From positions 74,610,971 through 74,674,970 of the forward strand of contig CM077022.1 in assembly GCA_039090855.1 (NCBI GenBank): a stretch of DNA of 64,000 bases, read 5' to 3'. This document shows, in pieces, positions 21,590-32,974 of the stretch. The translations under genes and the position numbers were made by a program. The notes beneath the pieces are model-generated. The model searched no databases. It saw nothing but the letters and a program-made list of their open reading frames with translations, and was not told where the DNA came from. Source of the DNA: Macrothele yani (taxonomy: Eukaryota > Arthropoda > Arachnida > Araneae > Macrothelidae). The number at the start of each line of letters is the position of its first letter. Within the stretch, counting starts at the first letter, position 1.

Positions 21590-22130
21590 ATAACATCAGA
21601 TCAGAAGTGGTGTACATGGATATTAGTGTTTTCAGTTGCTCAATTGTTTTTGGGCAGTCCTTGTACACAACTCCTTTTGCTGCTTCTTAGAAGTAAAGGT
21701 ATGGCAGTGAAAGGTCAGATGATTTAACGATCAAGCTCCCTTGAAATTATCCGATCCCTAAATACATCTTTAAGTAAAGCTATCAAAGAAAGAGCAGCGT
21801 GTGTGGCGACACCATCTTGTTGAAAGTAAGCATTACAGTATTTCATTTTCATTGAGCTGGCTGGCCCACAATTTGCCGTCTTGAAATTACTACCCAAACA
21901 CCGATTTTCCAGTTGTGCAATGGCTTTTCATGAATTTTATGATTTCTAAAAACAAGTGTTTTGGGAGTTAATGTATACTCATATGTGGAACCAAGCCTCA
22001 TAGGAGAGTAAAATGTTTCATCCAGCTCTTTGATTACCTTAACTTGTACAAAATTATGAAGCCACTTACAATAATGCTTCCTGTTCTCATGATCCACTGC
22101 ACTGCCACACATTATACGAAATAACTGGAG
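21590..22130 (-). pseudogene. IS630/Tc1-like transposase relic
   Basis: Minus-strand frame 21849-22112 contains WKIGVWVVISRRQIVGQ and upstream ENRKHYCKWL. Further along (21780-21840 on the minus strand) is YFQQDGVATHAALSLIALLK, the motif around the second catalytic Asp, followed by FRDRIISREL. These are hallmarks of the DDE_3-type transposases common in arthropod genomes, such as copies with VGVWCAMS and FQQDGATAHTA. Stops are frequent, the Glu motif is not clearly seen, and no terminal repeats were found. Confidence 0.7.
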
Positions 22131-22904
22131 TTTTTGTCTTACAACTGTGTGTGTGCAATTCCTAAGCTGAGTTATGTTTTTGCAGAACTCAGCTTAGGAA
22201 CTGCAATAACCCATTTTGCAGAACTAAACTGCTGCAGACTTATAAGTTTGTATTTCACGGTTTGTATAACAGAATAGGTTTTGATGTTCATTCATCCTGA
22301 TTTACGACTATAATTTCATCCATCATGATGAAAGAACTTTCATCCTGAGGACTATGAGAATTTAAGATTAGATGGACATTTTCGCTGTCTTAACTCCCAA
22401 TTTTGAAAATCATTGCATACATTTTCATGCTGAAGTACAAACATTTATGCAATGACATTTAACGACATTACTAAACAGGGGGAACGTCGCGAAAAAATAA
22501 TGATTAAGAAGAAATGTTCATTCCATGTAACTTCCATTTTTGAAAGTTCTGGAAAACAACACCAATACGCACACTCCACAACCAATCCCCAAAAAATTTC
22601 TCTTCAGTTTTGCACTTCAGTCTGGAAAATGACCCTAACGATAACAAAAGAAGTGGAAGAATCTCATGTCTGAATTATATAAAGCTAACAAGTATTTCTC
22701 AGAGTAATTTTTTAAAGGTCACAAGCATAAATCTGTAAACAAATAAGTAATAGTATTTCAACTTTCGCATCTTATTCATTCCAGAAAAAAATGGGAAATA
22801 TTGAATAGCTATGAGTATGATTGTCAATAAGTTTGATAAATTCCAGATAAAAATACATCTGATTTGGTGTCAGTGTGTAGTGTAGAATGGCAAGATATTT
22901 TCAT
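22131..22904. other. intronic DNA with one small hairpin
   Basis: A short hairpin at 22161-22198 pairs CCTAAGCTGAGTT with AACTCAGCTTAGG around a 12-base loop. No gene is recognised; it may include the far end of the transposase relic on its left. Confidence 0.45.
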
Positions 22905-22912
22905 GATATCAG

Positions 22913-23978
22913 CAGACCTGCCAACTGTTACGATTTTATCGTATTTTGTACGATAAATTATGCTGCAGTACGCTAATACGATTTTGCAGCCAAAAATACA
23001 ATTTTTTTTTAAATAGTCATGTTTTCCCCCATTTTTTCCCTTTTCAGACAGAAGCCTTGTTAGCAGAATCGTGGCGATGGGCGACGTACGTCGCAGATTT
23101 ATTTTGGTCCTGCAGACAAAAACGGCATCCCCAGAACCCTATTAAACCATCTTGCAGACTCCCTATCATAGATGCAAGTTTTCCGCCTTTCAAAATTTCC
23201 GAAAACGGAAGTTAGGCGTAGTGAGAATTTCTTCCGTAATCGTAATTTTTTTTTCTCGCGAAGGACGATGTACGTCGCATAATTATTTTGTACTCATCCT
23301 CGTAGCAGAATCGCGGCGACGGCCGACGTACATCGCAGATTTATTTTGTACTTATCCCCGTAGAAGAATCGCGGCGACGTACATCGCAGGTTCATTTTGT
23401 ACTCATCCCCGTAGCAGAATCGCCGCGATGGCCGACGTACATCGCAGGTTTATTTTGTTTGTACTTATCCCCGTAGCAGAATCGCGGCGATGGCCGACGT
23501 ACATTGCAGATTTACCCACCCCCGTAGAAGAATCGCGGCAACGGCTGACGTACATCGCAGATTCATTTTCTACTAATCCTTGCAGCGGAATCGCGACGAC
23601 GGCCCATGCACATCGCAGGGTTTTTTTGGTCCTTCAGACAAAAACGACATCCCCAGAACCCAATTAAACCATCTTGCAGACCTCCTAAGATTCAAGTTTT
23701 CTGCCTCTCAAAATTTCTGAAAACGGAAGTTCGGCAGAGTGAGGATTTTTCCCGTAAGCGTCATTTTTTTCTTCTAATAATTAACAACATAAAAGTGTTT
23801 GCTGATTAGATTTAATTAGTTTCCCAATAAAATTTTGATGTAGGGAAAAAATCCCTACATTCTTATCATCAAGAATTTATATAGCTGAAATAGGCTTAAA
23901 AAATTATCAGCATGCGTCGTGTTACGATTTTTCTGTCTGAGTGTTATGTTTTTTGGTTCTAAGAGGTTGGCAGGTCTG
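22913..23978. mobile_element. non-autonomous hAT-type element with internal minisatellite
   Basis: The left end CAGACCTGCCAAC and the reverse complement of the right end, AGACCTGCCAAC, form a terminal inverted repeat. The 8-bp sequence GATATCAG is present on both sides (22905-22912 and 23979-23986), as expected for hAT. The interior has no transposase. It holds two direct copies of a block of about 140 bases (23110-23252 and 23630-23775, both with CCCCAGAACCC and TTTCCGAAAACGGAAG-like words) flanking a GC-richer tandem array. The long plus frame across the array is a by-product of its periodicity. Confidence 0.85.
23077..23630. repeat. minisatellite array, about 50-60-bp unit
   Basis: About seven to eight units share the words GTAGCAGAATCGCGGCGA, CGACGTACATCGCAG and TTTATTTTGTACTCATCCCC. 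Unit starts, judged by GTAC[AG]TCGCA, fall near 23081, 23271, 23329, 23379, 23439, 23499, 23550 and 23609. Unit length varies from 50 to 60. It is CpG-rich compared with its surroundings. A second, diverged block of the same units lies at 50385-50910. Confidence 0.9.
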
Positions 23979-23986
23979 ATATCAGT

Positions 23987-26900
23987 GATCTTTGTATAAT
24001 ATAATTTAAGTTACTTGACATCACATTTCATTTTTCTCCTAGGGATTCTCCCTAGTGTTAGATTTGGACCTGACTTCTGTAATCTAAAGAGACTTTTTCA
24101 TCAGGTATGAGAGTGGAAGTGACAGAGAGGTGGTTTAGAGCACCTTGATAGGAAATCCATGAATGAGACATGTGGAACATAACAGGCAGGGAAAGAAGGG
24201 CTAAGGAGGTGATGACCCCTTATTTTTAACAAGGGTCCTTACCCCAGGTCTATTGGCTTAACACACTGTCTCAGGTGCAGTGGGTATTCAGGGTATGCTA
24301 CAGAAGCAGGTGGTTCCAAAATCACAATTTTCAGGTTGACAGTTTGCTGCTCTAACCAAGCCTGTATAATTTAAGTACGGTAAGTTGTGAAAGTTAACAA
24401 TTTTGTCCTTAATAATGTAAAACCTGTTTCTCACTCATTGATATTATTACTTCCTGTTGTAATGGAGAATTGTGAGGATTTCTGAGTTTTTGAAATGCCA
24501 CATGCAGTATAACCATTGAACTAAATAGAACTTTCTTGCAAAGTTTGATGTAAACTAGATCAGAACACCAAAATTTTGTCAGCAGTTAGTCACCCCAGAG
24601 TAGATAATAGTAGAGCTTTTTTGGTGAGTTTTTGTGTGTCTGAATGAGCATAATATTTTAAGGAGTTTATAAGCCCTTTTTGTACCTTTTGCATCTTGTA
24701 TAAGAGGTTTTAGAGGGGGAAATAAACTGCTCAATAGAGTAAAATTGCAACACCAGCCTGGATGGGTATGAAGCCATGAAAATCATAGCATATGCAAGAC
24801 AGCCTGATCTGTGCAAGTGATTAAGAGTTTGAAACAGGAATATGCAGAGTTATCACATTTATTGGCCTTTATTTAGTAACAAATCTGTGCACTATAGTTA
24901 GCGATCTGTACCTCCAGACAGCGAGATGTTCCATAAATAAGATGGTCAGTCATTTTCTGTAGTAGTATAGTGCTCCATAAAACATCAAGCTAGTTGTTTA
25001 CAAAACTGTAGCAAAATAGGCACTGGTGGGTACTGGCTGAGTTGGTGACGATGTGTGTTCCCACATTCTCTATAAGAGACGGATCTGGTAAATGTATTGC
25101 CTGTGTGAGAATATTAATGCTGTCATTACAGAGCAGTATGTGAATGTGTGCTGCCATACTCAAAATTTATGCCATGCATTGTTCACATGATTGGTTCATT
25201 GATAGACCAATGGGCACATCTTCCTTTAGCACAGCTCAGCAGGACATGTAATGTTAAATACAGAACTTAGGCCTTTATTAAAGTCTGAAAAAGGTGGATA
25301 AATCATCTTCAACTTTAGTGCCCTGCTTGGTGTTATCAAGCATGCAAAATTTTATTTGAAATGTCCCATTGAATTTTGAAATACAGAGACCCTGTTTTAT
25401 CACCTTTTTGTTAGCTTATTGATTAGAAAGGTCTTGGTCTTGTGTTTGGGACCTTTGGTGCCAGAAGTTAAAAATTCTAAAACTTTGAGGGTGCTGTAGC
25501 TGAAAAAACAATTTTAGCCTTTTTTTTTTTTTTTTTTTTTTAGCAACCTGATTCCTGATTTAAATCAAATTTAACCTGATGGTTGTCAGCATTGTGCAGC
25601 ATGATATGGTGAAAGCTCTAAAATTCCTTGAGGTGATGTCAAACATAAAACTTTGACCTTTAATAACTCTGGAAAGGGTAGATGAATAAACTTCAAATTT
25701 TTACTAGGCCTCAGTAAGTTTGCAAAATTTAAGTCAAAATGTTTCCATTGGTTTTGACATACAAATAACCCATTTTGTCAAGTTCATGGGAGGTTTTTGA
25801 TAGGTGTTAGCTACTTCTAACATAATGTTTTCAGTTGTTAGTGCATACATAAATACTGTTTCCATAACAACAAAGAAGTTTGTAAGATATGTGATACCAG
25901 ACTTGTGTTATGCCACACATTCAAAGCAATCTCATCCTGACATGCAGAAGTTGGCTACACAGAAATGAAAATGGGATTTCAGTTTCTCAGTTTTGAAAAC
26001 ATCCATTGGGGGGGGGATGATTTAAACATAATTAAACAAGGTGTTTCCTTTGATTTCTTGTGTAGCTATACACCAGGGTGGGTGAGGTGAATAAATTTTC
26101 AGAATTATGTTACACTCCTGTTTTTAATAATTAGTTATTTTGAAAGTACAACTGACTGACTCAGAACTGTATTCTTAAGTGTAATGCGAAACATGTCAAC
26201 CCAATATCTTCCTCTATTTGTTTATTTATGTGTATATTCATTAAAGCACATTAAAATTCTCGAGTAGAAAAATGCCTATGATTCCATTAAAAAAAAAGCA
26301 GATGAAATAAGAAAAGGCTAAGTGTAGAAATCAATAGGGTAAATGAGCTTTGCTTGGCACCATTTCTTAATGGTTCTTTCATGAGAGGCTCAGTCTTGTA
26401 CAAAGCAGCTCTTGGGGCACACAGCCATCCTGTCTCTTTTGCCATGCCATGGTCGGCGTGTGATTCTTGGGACAGGTTCACCCTTGAGATACTGAGGATT
26501 GATTTGTGTTTAATGGCTGTGTGTCTTAAAAGTGCTTCTTCATAATAGTGACAGCCCGTAGTGAAAGAGGCACCGTTAAGAAATGGTTCGACTAAAGTTG
26601 AGCCTACCTCAATGAGCTCCACTTAGTCTTTTCTGGTTATGAGGTTAGCGCATCAGTAGCTTGTCAGAGTACCTAAAATATGGACCAAAGTTGTGTTTAC
26701 CTTTTGTACATCAGGCCATCCAACCTTACACTGGCTTCTGGCACTCTGCTATGTCTGATAGTGAGTGCTTCATTGTGTCATTGGTTAGGTTTCATCCATG
26801 CAATTTCATGGCCATCATGACATCTTAAGCCATGGGTGCAAGAGTTCCATTTTGGGAGCAGGTTTCCATCTTTGAAAACATTTTGCATGAATGTTTTAAT

Positions 26901-27499
26901 AAGTGCCAAACTATTGGAGTACCAGTGTAGAAGAAATTGGATTTGTGTCTTTTAATGAAGTTTCTAATGAAATTGGTATTTTTCCCATTCCTTATGGTCT
27001 CTTCTTTCTATATCAATAAACAGAGCAAGAATTTTTAGCTTTTTAATTGTTTTAAGTTCAAGGTCCGTACTTAACTCTCTCCATGCAGTGCCATTTCAGT
27101 GACCCAATGAAGTTTGTTTGCTTGGCAAAGTAAGCAGTGACAGTAGTGAACTTTGAAATTGCCTGCAATATATGTTTTCGGATCTGTATCAAAGAACAGA
27201 TCAAGCATTTTTCCTTTTGTTTAAAGTGAAATTAAAGTTCAAAAGTAGTATTGCCAGCTCTGTGTGCAACAAACAGTTGCACCAGTTAGAAGAGATGGCA
27301 GTGTTGAGTGTAAGTGGTAAATTTGAACTTAAATTTTGCCTTAAATAAAAGGGGAAATGCTTGCTCTATTGATTGGTAAAGCAAGAAATGACTATAAGGA
27401 ATGGGAAAACATGCATTTCATTAAAAAAAAATCACTATCACATTATTAACCTTTTGCACTACTACCCAATATTTAAGCATATTTGTTACAATATCTATA
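23987..27499. other. intronic DNA, 3.5 kb, mostly unassigned
   Basis: No gene recognised. Two stretches of about 125 bases near 25275-25400 and 25660-25790 look like diverged direct repeats (GTGGATAAATCATCTTCAAC against GTAGATGAATAAACTTCAAA, then GCAAAATTT words). The 111-codon minus frame at 26287-26622 has no known motif; an imperfect inverted pair (GGCACCATTTCTTAATGG and GCACCGTTAAGAAATGG) bounds it near 26357 and 26570. A T run lies at 25520-25541. Confidence 0.4.
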
Positions 27500-27760
27500 T
27501 GTGAACTTTGTCACTGACAAATTCATGGTGACTTCTGCTTGCATCTATGTCCTAAGCAAAACTTGGACTTATCAGTGAACAACATTGCTGACTCCATTAA
27601 TGCCAGGCTGTGCTTCACTTATGATGGCAAGTCCCATGGCATGGTTGCAGGTAAACGCCTTGAGGTGGTCATCTTTCCAAGAGCTCACATGATTCAGATG
27701 ATATTGTATGATTTGGGTGAACACTGACTGATCCAATAGCTCTTTGGAGGTCATACTATG
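27500..27760 (-). pseudogene. Tc1-like transposase fragment
   Basis: Read on the minus strand, about 27590-27540 gives MLFTDKSKFCLGH, which matches the LFTDESRFCL region around the first catalytic Asp of Tc1 transposases. The upstream part is a scrambled helix-rich segment and stops follow closely. No terminal repeats were found. Only this short motif supports the call. Confidence 0.5.
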
Positions 27761-28364
27761 GTGTGGTTACCATAAAAAGTTTTGTAATGCTATTCTTTCA
27801 CAGAAAACAACCTTCCAGCTTTATCCACTTTACCATCTCTGTTGTATGATTTTATTTTCCTTATTCCATCATGATGAACATTGTTGCATGACACTGGTAT
27901 CGTGGTGTACCTGTGTGGCAATAACTTGCAGAATAGTCCCTCTTCATCCATGATCGTCTCCTCTATATCCATTAGATGCTTATATGCTTCATGTCATCAT
28001 ATCATGCATGGCCTTGTTTTCAGTGTTTCCAATGCAGTAGAACAGAACTTTACTTTTGGAGTTACAGTGTAAGCCAGCCTCTGTGGTGACTTTATAACCC
28101 TCTAAGCAGTAACACATGTGACTGATCATCATGGAACTTCAGATGGTTGCTATCTTAGGCATCCCTTTTTGCATGGCCCTCAATACTACTCATTCCCAGT
28201 ATTGCAGTTTCACTGTTGAACAATGGATGATTAAACTTAAAGGCTATTCAATATTCATTGATCTAACAAATAAAATCAAATTATAAAAATTAAAGAAACA
28301 GTTATGTTTTAAAAAATAAGAAATGATTTCTAAAGAATTGATGAATAAAGGAAAACATAAAATA
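27761..28364. other. intronic DNA without recognised content
   Basis: May include decayed flanks of the Tc1-like fragment on its left, but I cannot define them. Ends with the TA at 28363-28364 used by the mariner insertion. Confidence 0.4.
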
Positions 28365-29649
28365 CAAGGTGTGATGAAAAAGTATCCAGACTGGATTTAT
28401 TAAAAAAAAAAGTTCAAGACTTACAAATTTGAAACTGAATCACCATAACCCCCTACCAAAGTCACATTCTTAGCCCAGCACTGTTTCCATTGCTCGAAGC
28501 ATTTTTTGAAGTCATCTTCTGAAATAGTGAACAGCTGCTTCATCACATTCTGTTATATCTCCTCAATATCTTGAAATATTTTTCCTTTCAAGTGGTATTT
28601 GATTAGTGGGTAGAGAAAAAAATTGTCAGGAGCTAGATGAGGAGAATAGTGTGGCTGTCTGACGTGTGCAATGCTGTGTTTAGCAAGAAACTGCCGCACA
28701 AGCTGCGACACATAGGCAGGCATGTTGTCATGAGGGAGTTGCCACTCTTGTGCAGTGCTGGCCTTTTGCGACAAACTGCATCCCTCAAATGCCGAAAAAC
28801 TTGACATTAGTACTCCTTGTTGATTGTCTGGCCTGATAGAGCGTATTTATGATGCACAATTCCGTCATGATTGTAACTGTCAGCATCATCTTGACATTGC
28901 CGAGGCTCTGTCATGCATTTTTGGGTTTGGGAGAGTTTGGGGTCTTCCACTGTGAAGACTGGACCTTAGTTTCGGGTCATACCCATAAACCCACGATTTA
29001 TCATGAGTTATGACAATTTTTTAAAAGTTTTCGCCATTTTTGATGTACTCAAACAAGTCACTAGCTGCTGAAACATGGGCCTGTTTTTGCTCAGCTGAGA
29101 GCAATTTTGGCACAAATTTGGGTGACACGCATCTCATACCCAAATCATCCATAAAGAATCAACAACCGAAACTAATGTTGAAGTCTTCAGATAACTCACA
29201 AGTAGTGATTTGGCGATTTCCTGCACAGATGTGTGTGCACATGTTCGACATTGTTTTCACTTTTGCTGGTTGCGGGCCTCCCATACAGTTCATCACTCGC
29301 AACACTTTCATGACTATCTTTAAAATGTTTATACCATTCATGAGCTTGTGTATGACTCGTATAATCCTCCCCATAGACTTTCTGTAACTTTAAGCATGTG
29401 TCTTTGAAAGTTTCACCAAGTGTTTGACAAAATCTGATGCAAATTAGTTGATAATTTTTTTCTGACATGACAAATTTGATGAACTGCTTCACACATGTAA
29501 GAGCAAAGCACTATGGACAAGAAGGGGAGATGTTACTCATGGCACATGCATAGTGGGTTCCGAGGTCAACCTATGCCAAACCCCTTCCTGCTGTGTCGCA
29601 CAGTTTCGAACTTATGCAGCCATTCTGGATACTTTTTGGTCACACCTAG
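28365..29649 (-). mobile_element. mariner transposon, 1285 bp, degraded
   Basis: Terminal repeats CAAGGTGTGATGAAAAAGTA (left) and CTAGGTGTGACCAAAAAGTA (reverse complement of the right end) are flanked by TA (28363-28364 and 29650-29651). The minus strand carries a broken mariner transposase. The N-terminal helix-turn-helix segment (29196-29492) has IRFCQTLGETFKDTCLKLQK then VYGEDYTSHTQAHEWYKHFK. The C-terminal segment (28553-28807) has LPHDNMPAYVSQLVRQFLAK, holding the second catalytic Asp, and YSPHLAPDNFFLYP. In intact mariners the last motif is SPDLAPCDFFLFP, so Asp positions are shifted or changed. Size matches typical 1.3-kb mariners. Confidence 0.9.
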
Positions 29650-29784
29650 TACACGAAGTGTCAGCAAAATGTAACTGAAATTTTGGTGTTAGTTTATTCT
29701 ATGATTCAAGTCAGAGATGACAATATTCTGTAAGATGCTTTTACTAAAGTAGTAGTCAGCTACATCTGTTGGGTTCTCAATTGC

Positions 29785-30483
29785 CTATCATTTTTGCAGC
29801 TTTTAATAATAATAATTTCATCAAATTTCAGATATTAATTGAAAAAAATAGAACAAGAATTTGTAATAACAATGACCCCAATAGTTTGAATGATAACTGG
29901 AAGGCACTGATTAAATTGGAACAGCAAGCAGAAAAGAAAAAAAAAGAACAGACCTAACAATAGATGGCGCCAGAGAGGAAGACATGCGGAGATGTCGACT
30001 GAAGCAGGAGCCCGACTGATTCGTTCACTTGTTCTGTGGTCAGCAGAGCTTGGAAGGTTGACATCGGCTTCTTGATAATGGCAGGAGGTCTGCCGAAAGT
30101 ATTCGAAGTATAATGCGACTGTATGAGTAGGGCTATCATTTTTGCAGCTTTTAATAATAATAATAATTTCATCAAATTTCAGATATTAATTGAAAAAAAT
30201 AGAACAAGAATTTGTAATAACAATGACCCCAATAGTTTGAATGATAACTGGAAGGCACTGATTAAATTGGAACAGCAAGCAGAAAAGAAAAAAAAGAACA
30301 GACCTAACAATAGATGGCGCCAGAGAGGAAGACATGCGGAGATGTCGACTGAAGCAGGAGCCCGACTGATTCGTTCACTTGTTCTGTGGTCAGCAGAGCT
30401 TGGAAGGTTGACATCGGCTTCTTGATAATGGCAGGGGGTCTGCCGAAAGTATTCGAAGTATAATGCGACTGTATGAGTAGGGC
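29785..30483. repeat. tandem duplication of a 349-bp unit
   Basis: CTATCATTTTTGCAGC begins copies at 29785 and 30134. The copies run to about 30133 and 30483 and differ by a few indels in AAT and A runs and one substitution (GGCAGGAGG against GGCAGGGGG). The unit contains a frame ending in KALIKLEQQAEKKKK followed by ATAGATGGCGCCAGAG and a GC-richer tail. That tail looks like part of a larger retroelement or transcript end, but I could not identify it. The near-identity implies a recent event or an assembly duplication. Confidence 0.9.
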
Positions 30484-32974
30484 TAGGGATTGCAAGTTGG
30501 ACTTGCGAGATAAAGGGCAAGTAAGACGCAATGTGAATAAACACCATAGTTGACGGAAGTTTGAGCACCTTGATGTAAATAGTGTAGTATATATTTATAG
30601 ATAGAGATTTTATACATGGTTTAGAATGAATACAGTGCAAGAATTATATGTAAAGTATGTTTTTATTAGATGGCAAATATATAGTGAATTAAGTAAGTGT
30701 TGATTGAGAATATGTGTATTTGTAGATAGAAACTAGTTTTCTTAGCTGTTTTTATTGAAGACAAGGCCATATTACAAAAAAAAAAAAAAAAAAAGGCATG
30801 CAGTTGAATGTCAGTGGGTGTGTATAAAATATAGAGCTATCATGAGCGTCAAACAAAGAAACTGTCAATAAACAACAGCGGTCTAAGAATGAAACAAAAA
30901 TATTCATAGCCTATGATAACATCAGCAAGTAAGCAAGCAGTAAAGATGGATAAGGCCTGAAAGACAGTTGCGTAAGACTTGTTTTAATTAACGTGCATGA
31001 AGTGTTGATTGAAGGAAGACATGACCCTAGAGGTAAGTCGAATCTTCATTTTATGAAGTCGTTTGTGAGACAAGTTGTAGAAACTACTTTTCTCCTTTTT
31101 AAGGATAACTTACATGTTGACTCAGAAATGCTAATTTTTTAAAAAACGTTATAGAAAAATGTTCAACTTCTATGCAAATAGAAATGCAAGTATTGCTATG
31201 TTCATGGCGGAAAGTTAGAATACACTTATTCATGTATTTTATTACTTGTAAATATGTTTCATTTACATGTAAGTATGCTAAATATCAAATATAAATTATC
31301 AGGAAGTTAATTAACTCATAATAAATATATGTAGTGTTTAATCAGAATTTTAGCATTGTAAACTATTATGGATAGCTTTTTTTGAGAACATAATATGGAA
31401 TATACAGTAATTAGGACCTAAGAAGTTAATGAATTCACATTCAAAGCACATAGCAGACACATAAATTATTTTTGCAATGTCAAGTAAGGACGACAGTTCA
31501 TGTAATAATTACAAAACAGAAAATTAATGATAGATCTTTCACTCAATAATTAATATATTGCCTGTAGTTGTAATTATAAAAAATACAGCTGCACTTTAGT
31601 GTGACTGAGCCTAATATGCAGCTGAAAGAAAATAAATTAAAATAAGCTATAATAAATTATTGATGTGAAAAATCAATCAATTAATTTTCTGTTATTTCTA
31701 TTATATTTTATGTGAACTGGTGATTTCTGATCTAATACCTGTTTTCAGGATGGATGGTACACACTGCTATGTGGAGGCTGAAAAAGCATTGACTAGCATG
31801 CTCAATATTTGTTCAGATTCATGTTTTTCTTCATGAGCTGTTTGAGTCTCCAATGCTGTTAACTTGAAACACCATCCTATCTTCTACTCCACTGTGCTTA
31901 ACGTTTAGGATTCCCAATTGTCATCTTCTCCCTAAACACTATCCTCATCATGTGTGCACGATCTTTCTCAAGATGTCTTGCATATTTAAAGTTTATGTCT
32001 AGGCATTCTGTCATCCCTCCTCATATGTTCATGTCCAGACAATCCCAATCTGTATGATTCATTTTCTTCAGCTGCTTCAAAATGCATTGTTTTGGGTTGT
32101 GTTTGTTAGCCACATGGGCTATAGTTAACAATGACATTTCTATTCCAAAACTAATCAACATATTTATTTCTTTAAATTCCATGTAAACCATTTTTTCACG
32201 GATTGTCTTTAATGAATAACACACACACAATGGGAACTTACCTTAAACATCCAGTAGATTTTTCAGGCATAGTTTGCATGTGTAAACTCCTGCCTGTTCT
32301 CTTGTATGAAATGTCAAATAAAAACTATGTTTGAAAGTTGTTTTGAGTACATTCTTCTATTTTGCATTTTTATGCCAAAATCTTAAAAAGTTTAACAATT
32401 AAAAGACATTTAAAAACTGTGAAAACTGTCCTTCAACAATAACCATGTGGCCATTATGAATTTTTGAACTCAAAAACTTCATTTTCTATGATAACCTTAA
32501 AATTTTCAATTATAATTAAAATAAGGTAAAAGTATTTAAGTGTGAGATCCCCTACAGGTTTTATATCCAAGGAAAAACTTCTAATATCATGCTTTACCAC
32601 CACATATACAGTTTTCAGTAACACATGTTACTGTTTTCTAATGTTCTTCAAGGTCTTATAACCTTGGATGTTTGAAATGGAGTGTTGCTCTTTATCTGAT
32701 GATCAGAAAACATTGCCAATGTGCTGCCACCTGTTGGGAACATACATTTTCAATTTCATGTAATTTAAATGTTCATTTCCTTAAAACCTTTCTAATAAAT
32801 GGGATGTAGATGTCAGTGACACTAAGGTTTGCCACCTTCTGTAGGTATGACATGTCCAATAGATATTTATCAAAAGTGATGTGCAGAAAAGTGATTTGAG
32901 GTATTTTGCATATTTTTCTTTGAAATTCTTCTAGTAAAAATAAACTTATTTGTGTTGATAATGCAATCTATATA
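30484..32974. other. intronic DNA, 2.5 kb, mostly unassigned
   Basis: A+T-rich, with an A run at 30776-30794. On the minus strand near 32330-32240 the frame HTREQAGVYTCKLCLKN looks like a C2H2 zinc-finger linker and start. The frame 32021-32230 (AHVANKH then CILKQLKKMNHTDWDC) may be a related decayed finger. This is too weak to call a gene. Confidence 0.35.

Noticed and set aside
23077..23630. CRISPR-like regular repeats
   Set aside because: Unit length varies, the whole unit is repeated with no unique spacers, and the array lies inside a eukaryotic transposon.
23152..23667. 171-codon protein with repeated ESRRRPTYIAD motif
   Set aside because: It is only the translation of the DNA minisatellite; the motif follows the repeat period and the frame crosses the transposon interior.
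26287..26622. 111-codon minus-strand gene
   Set aside because: No known motif, and the region is bounded by an imperfect inverted repeat rather than gene signals.
29785..30483. Long terminal repeats of a retrotransposon
   Set aside because: The two units are directly adjacent with no internal region between them, and no TG...CA ends or primer-binding site could be placed.
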